Below, one piece after another: positions 6,133 to 10,539 of a stretch of 10,539 bases of DNA. The stretch spans positions 1 through 10,539 of the forward strand of contig CABSBA010000037.1 of the NCBI GenBank assembly GCA_902475825.1, written 5' to 3'. Position 1 is the first letter of the stretch. Every line of letters starts with the position of its first letter. A program made the position numbers and the translations under genes. The notes beneath the pieces are model-generated. The model saw only the letters and a program-made list of their open reading frames with translations. It made no database searches and had not been told where the DNA came from. Source of the DNA: an uncultured Collinsella sp. (GTDB lineage Bacteria > Actinomycetota > Coriobacteriia > Coriobacteriales > Coriobacteriaceae).

Positions 6133-7071
6133 ATGCTGTTGTCCGGTATCATCGCTGCTCTTACGAGCCTTCTGCTTCCCATCATCATTTTGTTGTTGCT
6201 GCTCCCCAACGCCTGCTATGTCGTTGAACAGCAGCATGCCGTGATCATCGAGCGTCTGGGCAAGTTTAACCGCATCGTCAACGCGGGCTTCCACATGAAG
6301 GTACCCGTGATTGACCGCAAAGCCGCCACGGTGAGTCTGCGCACTATGAAAAACGGCTTCGGCATCGACGTTAAGACCCAGGACAACGTGACCATCGGCC
6401 TTGAGGTCTCTGCTCAGTACCACGTGAGCTATGACATGGGCGTTGGCCCGGCAGATTCGGGCATCTACAAGAGCTACTACATGCTGCAGGAGCCCGTCGA
6501 CCAGATGCGCGATTTCATCACCGATGCCCTGCGCTCTTCCATCCCTGTCTACACGCTCGATGAGGTCTTTGCCAAGAAGGATGACATCGCCAAGGACGTC
6601 AATGCCACCGTGTCCGAGCAGATGGCTGCCTACGGCTTCACCCTCGTGTCGACACTCATCACCAAGATCGCGCTACCGACCGAGGTCGAGAACTCCATGA
6701 ACGACATCAATGCCGCCCAGCGCAAGCGCGCTGCTGCGCAGGAGCTCGCCGAGGCCGACCGCATCAAGCGCGTAACCGAGGCGACCGCCGAGGCCGAGGC
6801 GATGGAAAAGGCGGGCGAGGGCATCGCCAACCAGCGCAAGGCCATCGCGCTGGGCATCAAGGATTCGCTCGAGATCATCCAGGAGACGGGTGTCGGCAAC
6901 GATGAGGCCAACCAGCTGTTCATGTTTACGCAGTGGTCCGAGATGATGACGGAGTTCGCTCGTACGGGTAAAACCTCGACGGTCGTGCTGCCGAGCGATT
7001 TCTCGCAGTCGGCCTCGATGTTCGAGCAGATGCTGGCCGCCGGCAAAGTTCAAAACGATTCGAAGGAGTAG
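6133..7071 (+). CDS. SPFH/Band 7 membrane protein, HIR-like
   Basis: A 312-aa SPFH-domain protein (stomatin, prohibitin, flotillin, HflK/C superfamily). These proteins anchor to the membrane and form large oligomers that organise membrane domains or regulate proteases. Residues 4-26 form one very hydrophobic membrane segment. The SPFH domain follows, with VVEQQHAVIIERLGKFNRIV (30-49), DNVTIGLEVSAQYHV and DEVFAKKDDIAKDVNATVSE. An Ala/Glu/Lys-rich helical region, probably a coiled coil, spans about 189-245 (NDINAAQRKRAAAQELAEAD). The AYGF...NDINAAQRKR...GIANQRKAIALG pattern and the C-terminal FMFTQWSEMM resemble hypersensitive-induced-reaction type proteins more than HflK/C. No NfeD partner is adjacent. 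It shares an operon with rlmH, whose ribosome site overlaps its stop. The exact role is unknown. Confidence 0.88.
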   Translation: MLLSGIIAALTSLLLPIIILLLLLPNACYVVEQQHAVIIERLGKFNRIVNAGFHMKVPVIDRKAATVSLRTMKNGFGIDVKTQDNVTIGLEVSAQYHVSYDMGVGPADSGIYKSYYMLQEPVDQMRDFITDALRSSIPVYTLDEVFAKKDDIAKDVNATVSEQMAAYGFTLVSTLITKIALPTEVENSMNDINAAQRKRAAAQELAEADRIKRVTEATAEAEAMEKAGEGIANQRKAIALGIKDSLEIIQETGVGNDEANQLFMFTQWSEMMTEFARTGKTSTVVLPSDFSQSASMFEQMLAAGKVQNDSKE

Positions 7072-7077
7072 GCGCGC

Positions 7078-7548
7078 GTGAAATACACCGTCGTTTGCGT
7101 TGGTAAGCTCAAGGAGCGCTTTTGGAAGGACGCGTGCGCTGAGTACACCAAGCGCCTAGGTGCCTATGCCAAGGTGGATATCCGCGAGGTGGCCGATATC
7201 GACCCGGCTAAGGCGGGCGGCGTGGATGCCGCGCGCGACAAGGAGGGGGCGGCGATTCTTGCAGCCCTGCCGCCTCGAGCGCATGTGATCTTGCTGGCCA
7301 TTGAGGGCAAAGGGCGCTCGAGCGAGGAGCTTTCGGCGCGGCTCGATGATCTTATGCTGCGTGGTAACAGCGACATCGCCTTTGTGATTGGCGGATCGGA
7401 CGGCGTGAGCGATGACGTGCGCGCGCGGGCCGACGAGATGCTCAGCTTTGGACGCATTACCTTGCCGCATAACTTGGCGCGCGTGGTGCTGCTGGAACAA
7501 ATCTATCGTGCCTGCAAGATCAGCCGTGGCGAGCCGTATCACAAATAG
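7078..7548 (+). CDS. rlmH: 23S rRNA (pseudouridine-1915-N3)-methyltransferase RlmH
   Basis: RlmH is a small SPOUT-class, SAM-dependent enzyme that methylates pseudouridine 1915 in helix 69 of 23S rRNA on assembled 70S ribosomes. The 156-aa length is exactly typical. Features are the N-terminal CVGKLKERFWKDACAEYTKR, LLAIEGKGRSSEE, the SAM-binding knot segment FVIGGSDGV (102-110), and the nearly invariant C-terminus LPHNLARVVLLEQIYRACKI (132-151) ending in RGEPYHK. The start is GTG, supported by AAGGAG (7063-7068), which overlaps the SPFH gene's stop with a 9-base spacing. The two genes are therefore co-transcribed and probably coupled. Confidence 0.96.
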   Translation: MKYTVVCVGKLKERFWKDACAEYTKRLGAYAKVDIREVADIDPAKAGGVDAARDKEGAAILAALPPRAHVILLAIEGKGRSSEELSARLDDLMLRGNSDIAFVIGGSDGVSDDVRARADEMLSFGRITLPHNLARVVLLEQIYRACKISRGEPYHK

Positions 7549-7621
7549 GTCGGCAATACGAAACAATGCCGTGGGACAATAGCCTTCGTTTTGAAGAGCG
7601 TGTCTGAGAGGACTATGAGAT

Positions 7622-8392
7622 ATGAAGATTGGATTTGTCGGTTTTGGCAATATGGCGAGTGCTATGGCCGATGGCTGGATCGCCGCCGGTGTGGCTGCGA
7701 GCGATATGTGCGCCTGCGCGGGCCACTACGACGCCTTGGTTGAGCGTTGTGAGACGCGTGGGATGGTTGCCTGTCGTGATGCGGCGGAGGTTGTCGCCGC
7801 ATCCGAAATCGTGGTTGCCGCGGTTAAGCCGTACATGATCGAGAAGGTCTTCGCTCCGCTCAAGGACGTCCTAGCCGACAAGGTTGTCCTTTCGGTCGCC
7901 TGGACTTGGGACAGTACCAAGTGGGAAAAGGTCCTGCCGGGTGTCGCGCATATCTCGACGGTGCCCAACACGCCGGTTTCGGTGGGCGAGGGCGTCATCG
8001 CCTGCGAGAAGTCCTCTACGCTCAGCGACGAGCAACGTGCTGTTGTGCTCGACCTGCTCGGAAAGCTCGGCACCGTCGTCGAGCTCGACACGAGCCTGCT
8101 GTTTGTGGGCGGTACCGTGGGCGGTTGCGCCCCGGCATTTGTCGCCATGGCGATTGAGGCCCTGGGCGACGCGGCCGTCAAGCACGGTATCCCGCGCGCC
8201 GATGCCTATCGCATTGTGAGCCAGATGGTACTAGGCACGGCAAAGCTGCAGCTTGCGACTGGTCAGCATCCTGCGGCGATGAAGGATGCCGTATGCTCAC
8301 CCGGCGGCGCCACCATCAAGGGCGTCGTCGCGCTCGAGGACGCCGGCATGCGCAGCGCCCTGGTCAAGGCCATCGACGCCACCCTCCAGTGA
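7622..8392 (+). CDS. proC: pyrroline-5-carboxylate reductase
   Basis: ProC reduces 1-pyrroline-5-carboxylate to L-proline with NAD(P)H, the last step of proline synthesis, in the cytoplasm. The 256-aa protein has the N-terminal Rossmann motif FVGFGNMASAM (5-15), VKPYMIEKV (68-76), PNTPVSVGEGV (115-125), the dimerisation segment GGCAPAFVAMAIEALGDAAV, and the signature HPAAMKDAVCSPGGATIKG with S226-PGG and T231. The segment usually reading S-x-x-A-G after the second strand is SVAWTWDSTKW, a modest divergence. GAGAGGA (7606-7612) lies 9 bases upstream of ATG; another ATG at 7615 is out of frame. A 73-base gap separates it from rlmH, with only a weak 5-bp hairpin, so it may be in the same transcript. 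The stop abuts the palindromic element. Confidence 0.93.
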   Translation: MKIGFVGFGNMASAMADGWIAAGVAASDMCACAGHYDALVERCETRGMVACRDAAEVVAASEIVVAAVKPYMIEKVFAPLKDVLADKVVLSVAWTWDSTKWEKVLPGVAHISTVPNTPVSVGEGVIACEKSSTLSDEQRAVVLDLLGKLGTVVELDTSLLFVGGTVGGCAPAFVAMAIEALGDAAVKHGIPRADAYRIVSQMVLGTAKLQLATGQHPAAMKDAVCSPGGATIKGVVALEDAGMRSALVKAIDATLQ

Positions 8393-8551
8393 AACCTGCC
8401 ATTTAGGGACAGGTTTATTTTGGCAGGTTTTTCCTGCGGTTTTGTCGCGTGTGCGAAAAGCGCCCCGCAACTGGCTCAATTCCAGTTGCGGGGCGCTTGC
8501 GTTTGCCCAGATAAAACCGACCAAAATAAACCTGTCCCTTTTTGGCAGGTT
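8393..8551. repeat. 159-base palindromic intergenic element (REP/MITE-like)
   Basis: Outer arms 8393-8423 and 8521-8551 are inverted copies, 28 of 31 positions matching, sharing GGGACAGGTTTATTTTGG. Further in, GGTTTTGTC and GATAAAACC extend the symmetry, and the core is a perfect 17-bp stem. AACCTGCCA at the left end also has an inverted match TGGCAGGTT at 8421-8429. The element fits exactly between the proC stop codon and the stop codon of the minus-strand small gene. There is no coding capacity of note and no clear target duplication. It could be a non-autonomous transposon relict, a REP-like repeat, or an elaborate shared terminator. Whether it recurs in the genome cannot be seen here. Confidence 0.85.
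8456..8500. terminator. likely bidirectional terminator between proC and the small gene
   Basis: AAGCGCCCCGCAACTGG (8458-8474) and CCAGTTGCGGGGCGCTT (8482-8498) form a perfect 17-bp GC-rich stem with loop CTCAATT. On the minus strand the stem is followed by TTTTCGC, a short T run, so termination of the small gene is more convincing than that of proC, where only TTGCGTTTG follows. Confidence 0.65.
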
Positions 8552-8723
8552 AGTCCCAGAAGCCGTCTTGATCGTCCTCGGATTTGGGTCCGCGGTCGAC
8601 GTAGAGCTTATGGGTGCGCTTCTCCATTACAAAGGCAAGAATCGCAAACAGTAGGATGCCGCCGGCGAAAAGGATGGCAAAACCGGTGCGGGTGCCAAAC
8701 AAAAAGGAAAAAACTGCGTCCAT
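8550..8723 (-). CDS. 57-aa single-pass membrane protein, function unknown
   Basis: An intact small gene on the minus strand starts at ATG (8723) and stops at TAA (8550). The protein begins MDAVFSFLFGTRTGFAILF, has one hydrophobic membrane segment (about residues 14-33), then a basic stretch MEKRTHKLYVDRGPK (33-47) and an acidic tail SEDDQDGFWD (48-57). The positive residues just after the segment suggest an outside N-terminus and a cytoplasmic tail. A ribosome site AAGAAGG (plus-strand 8730-8736) lies 6 bases upstream of the start, and a palindromic promoter region lies further up, shared with serS. The last two bases of the stop codon come from the palindromic element. I do not recognise the family. 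The organised layout, with ribosome site, membrane segment, charged tail and terminator, makes it a real gene in my view. Confidence 0.8.
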   Translation of the reverse strand: MDAVFSFLFGTRTGFAILFAGGILLFAILAFVMEKRTHKLYVDRGPKSEDDQDGFWD

Positions 8724-8747
8724 TGGGTGCCTTCTTGCGTAGTTGAG

Positions 8748-8777
8748 TTGGGTCGTAAACGCTCATAAGTATATACT
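8748..8777 (+). promoter_or_regulatory. serS promoter
   Basis: TTGGGT (8748-8753) and TATACT (8772-8777) are spaced by 18 bases, placing the start near 8784 and giving a leader of about 50 bases, too short for a T-box riboswitch. The -10 lies inside the 12-base palindrome AAGTATATACTT (8767-8778), so the minus strand carries the same hexamer. Confidence 0.55.
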
Positions 8778-8794
8778 TGCCCATACATGTACAA
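8766..8794 (-). promoter_or_regulatory. divergent promoter of the 57-aa membrane protein
   Basis: On the minus strand, TTGTAC (plus positions 8789-8794) is followed 15 bases later by TATACT, or 17 bases later by TACTTA. The -10 region is the same palindrome used by serS, so the two promoters face away from a shared A/T-rich core and are likely to interfere with each other. Confidence 0.4.
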
Positions 8795-8805
8795 GGTTGC
8801 AACCT
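8784..8805. promoter_or_regulatory. palindromes in the serS/small-gene promoter region
   Basis: Two perfect palindromes, TACATGTA (8784-8791) and AGGTTGCAACCT (8794-8805), lie at and just after the expected serS start site and over the -35 of the divergent promoter. A regulator bound here could control both genes. No cognate regulator is in the window. Confidence 0.4.
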
Positions 8806-8834
8806 AAATGGAATGTATATCGCCGGAGGATCTA

Positions 8835-10118
8835 ATGCTTGATATCAAGTTTGTTCGCGAGAACCCCGATGCCATCGATACCGCCATGGCCAACCGCCAG
8901 ACGTCTTGGGATCGAGAGAAGTTCTTTGAGCTCGACGACGAGCGCCGTGCCGTCATCACCGAGGTCGAGGAGCTTCAGGCAACGCGTAATGCCGAGTCCA
9001 AGAAGATCGGCGCCCTGATGAAGGAGGGCAAGAAGGACGAGGCCGAGGCCGCCAAGGAGGCCGTGCGCGCCGTCAACGAGAAGATTGACGGTCTGGCCGA
9101 GCGCCGCACCGCCCTCGAGCAGGAGCAGTACGACTTCATGGCTCACCTGCCCAACATCCCTTGCGAGGCCACGCCGTACGGCAAGGACGAGGACGAGAAC
9201 ATCGAGCGCCGTCGTTGGGGCACCCCGCGCGAGTTCGACTTCGACTTTAAGCCGCACTGGGATCTGGGCACCGACCTTGACATCCTCGACTTCGAGCGCG
9301 GCAACAAGCTCTCTGGCAGCCGCTTCACCGTTCTCGGTGGCGCCGGCGCCCGTCTTGAGCGCGCCCTCATCAACTTCTTCCTCGACACGCACACCAGCCG
9401 TGGCTTTAAGGAGTGGTGGCCGCCCATCGTCGTCAAGCGTCAGACCATGTTTGGCACGGGTCAGCTGCCCAAGTTCGAGGACGACGCCTATCACGTCTCG
9501 GGCGATAACTTCCTGATTCCCACCGCCGAGGTCGTGCTTACCAACCTGCACGCCGGCGAGGTCCTCGACGCCGACACCCTGCCGCGTCGCTACACCGCCT
9601 TCACCCCCTGCTTCCGCGAGGAGGCCGGCTCCGCTGGTCGCGACACCCGCGGCATCATCCGCCAGCACGAGTTCGACAAGGTCGAGATGGTCAAGTTTGC
9701 CAAGCCGGAGGAGTCCGACGAGGAACTCGAGAGCATGACCGCCGAGGCCGAGTACCTGCTGCAGCAGCTGGGCCTTCCGTATCGCGTGATTAGCCTGTGC
9801 ACCGGCGACCTTGGCTTCTCTGCCCGTCAGACCTACGACATCGAAGTCTGGCTGCCGAGCTACAACGCTTACAAGGAGATCAGCTCCTGCTCCAACTGCG
9901 GCGACTTCCAGGCCCGTCGCGCCAATATCAAGTATCGCGACCCCGAGAACTTCAAGGGTTCGCGCTACCTGCACACCCTTAACGGTTCCGGCCTGCCGGC
10001 TGGTCGCACCATGGCTGCCATCCTGGAGAACTACCAGAACGCCGACGGCACCATCACGATTCCCGAGGTTCTGCGTCCCTACATGGGTGGCCTCGAGAAG
10101 ATCGAGCCGGTCGCGTAG
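8835..10118 (+). CDS. serS: seryl-tRNA synthetase
   Basis: This class II synthetase charges tRNA-Ser, and tRNA-Sec where present. The 427-aa protein has the family's length. An N-terminal [14 protein letters not shown] leads into a long antiparallel coiled coil (about 25-105, rich in Glu, Lys and Arg) that grips the tRNA long arm. The catalytic domain follows, with the TAE serine-site motif (230-232), motif 2 [14 protein letters not shown] (260-273) and motif 3 [20 protein letters not shown] (383-402), ending [11 protein letters not shown]. Position 388-389 reads PA where many relatives have AV or PV, a mild change. ATG 8835 is preferred over the in-frame ATG 8808 because GGAGGA (8825-8830) lies 4 bases upstream and MLDIK is the usual SerRS N-terminus. 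Confidence 0.97.
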   Translation: MLDIKFVRENPDAIDTAMANRQTSWDREKFFELDDERRAVITEVEELQATRNAESKKIGALMKEGKKDEAEAAKEAVRAVNEKIDGLAERRTALEQEQYDFMAHLPNIPCEATPYGKDEDENIERRRWGTPREFDFDFKPHWDLGTDLDILDFERGNKLSGSRFTVLGGAGARLERALINFFLDTHTSRGFKEWWPPIVVKRQTMFGTGQLPKFEDDAYHVSGDNFLIPTAEVVLTNLHAGEVLDADTLPRRYTAFTPCFREEAGSAGRDTRGIIRQHEFDKVEMVKFAKPEESDEELESMTAEAEYLLQQLGLPYRVISLCTGDLGFSARQTYDIEVWLPSYNAYKEISSCSNCGDFQARRANIKYRDPENFKGSRYLHTLNGSGLPAGRTMAAILENYQNADGTITIPEVLRPYMGGLEKIEPVA

Positions 10119-10140
10119 GTTGCCTACATAAGCGATTTGC

Positions 10141-10170
10141 AAGGGCGCTCCTTTCTGGGGCGCCCTTTTT
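10141..10170 (+). terminator. Rho-independent terminator after serS
   Basis: Stem AAGGGCGCTCC / GGGGCGCCCTT (11 pairs, one T-G) with loop TTTCT and a T run of five, 22 bases after the serS stop. It isolates serS from the next gene. Confidence 0.95.
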
Positions 10171-10218
10171 GTGCGCAGTGCTTTACCATATCGTGCGGAC
10201 AGCTCAATAGAAAATACA

Positions 10219-10240
10219 CGAACAAACGTTCTGTATACAG
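10219..10240. promoter_or_regulatory. LexA (SOS) box-like site plus adjoining palindrome
   Basis: CGAACAAACGTTCT (10219-10232) has the GAAC-N4-GTTC core of Gram-positive and actinobacterial LexA boxes, whose consensus is close to CGAAC-N4-GTTCG. It abuts CTGTATACAG (10231-10240), a perfect palindrome reminiscent of the E. coli type. Both lie just upstream of the probable -10 box of the next gene, a normal place for LexA repression. Confidence 0.55.
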
Positions 10241-10252
10241 CAATCTACCTGT

Positions 10253-10286
10253 TATGCTTTTGTTAGATAGAAGCGAGAGGAAGGGG
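10253..10286 (+). promoter_or_regulatory. -10 box and ribosome site of the right-edge gene
   Basis: TATGCT (10253-10258) is the best -10 candidate, with a weak TTCTGT (10229-10234) 18 bases upstream that overlaps the LexA-like site. AGGAAGGGG (10278-10286) is a strong ribosome site 5 bases before ATG 10292; ATG 10288 in another frame soon meets a stop and is not used. Confidence 0.5.
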
Positions 10287-10291
10287 ATGCG

Positions 10292-10539
10292 ATGGAGCTG
10301 TTTGATGAGCGGGTAGTTTTGTTTGAGAGCGATGAAGGTGGGGAGCACCTACTAGTTACGTGTGAGCCATCGGGTATGGGTGGTTTGGTGGTGCGGCAGA
10401 CGAGCGAGGGCCCGTTGACCCAATGGTGCTTTGAGGAGTCGCCGCATGTGGTCGAGACCTTTGTGACGCACGAGGGGCTTGTGGCGCTTGAGCAGTTCTA
10501 TGGAGTTGGGACTTCTAACCAGGTCGCGCGCATGTTGAG
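10292..10539 (+). CDS. unrecognised protein, N-terminal part only
   Basis: Eighty-two codons are present before the window ends with the frame open. The protein begins MELFDERVVLFESDEGGEHL and continues as a soluble, acidic, beta-rich-looking sequence with a single Trp (WCFEESPHVVETFVTHEGL) and no signal peptide or membrane segment. I do not recognise a family. Codon use differs from the neighbours, with many third-position T, G and A choices (GTA, TTG, CTA, TGT), which hints at a separate history. The LexA-like site in its promoter suggests DNA-damage control, and the serS terminator upstream makes it the first gene of its own transcript. Confidence 0.75.
   Translation, partial: MELFDERVVLFESDEGGEHLLVTCEPSGMGGLVVRQTSEGPLTQWCFEESPHVVETFVTHEGLVALEQFYGVGTSNQVARML

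Noticed and set aside
7551..7571. Terminator between rlmH and proC
   Set aside because: CGGCA/TGCCG gives only five pairs around an 11-base loop and no T run follows.
8286..8746. Two overlapping plus-strand frames through the palindromic element
   Set aside because: They are made of the inverted-repeat arms and the antisense of the 57-aa gene, with no start signals.
8778..8834. T-box riboswitch ahead of serS
   Set aside because: The leader is about 50 bases, with no specifier stem or T-box sequence.
8832..10142. 436-codon open frame on the minus strand over serS
   Set aside because: Its product is Val/Leu/Gly/Ala-rich shadow sequence opposite a textbook SerRS, with no ribosome site.
10124..10348. 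74-codon minus-strand frame over the serS terminator and the right-edge promoter
   Set aside because: It runs through a terminator, a LexA-like site and the coding start of the next gene, and has no ribosome site.

Overview
The window reads like the chromosome of a high-GC member of the Coriobacteriia (Actinomycetota), most likely Collinsella or a close relative. I base this on base composition, on strong GGAGG-type ribosome sites with ATG and occasional GTG starts, and on the overall feel of the proteins. The genus is an inference that I could not test by a search. Most genes are housekeeping genes on the + strand with short gaps. The unusual material sits in the first 200 bases, around the tRNA gene, in the gap between proC and serS, and at the right edge.

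Left block (1-3900): a frame open from the window edge, whose first 17 residues resemble MurG. Next come a palindromic operator-like site, a GH5-type glycoside hydrolase that has lost its acid/base glutamate, rsmI (16S rRNA C1402 2'-O-methylation) and metG (methionyl-tRNA synthetase), closed by a terminator. Middle block (3917-6061): rsmA (16S rRNA dimethyladenosines) overlaps tatD (metal-dependent DNase). Then comes tRNA-Leu(CAG) with its terminator, and a 189-base-offset duplication of the tRNA 3' end plus terminator flanking a hairpin-rich 125-base insert.

Right block (6062-10539): an SPFH/HIR-like membrane protein in an operon with rlmH (23S rRNA pseudouridine-1915 methylation), then proC (last step of proline synthesis). 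Between proC and serS lie a 159-base palindromic element and, on the minus strand, a 57-aa single-pass membrane protein transcribed away from serS. serS ends in a textbook terminator. After it comes a LexA-box-like site and the first 82 codons of an unrecognised gene that leaves the window.

Functionally the block is dominated by translation: three rRNA methyltransferases, two aminoacyl-tRNA synthetases and a leucine tRNA. Proline synthesis, DNA repair and membrane organisation are mixed in. I see no CRISPR array, integrase, transposase or obvious defence operon. The best candidates for something undescribed are the acid/base-less GH5 protein, the tRNA-tail duplication, the palindromic intergenic element, the 57-aa membrane protein with its palindrome-rich divergent promoter, and the possible SOS gene at the right edge.
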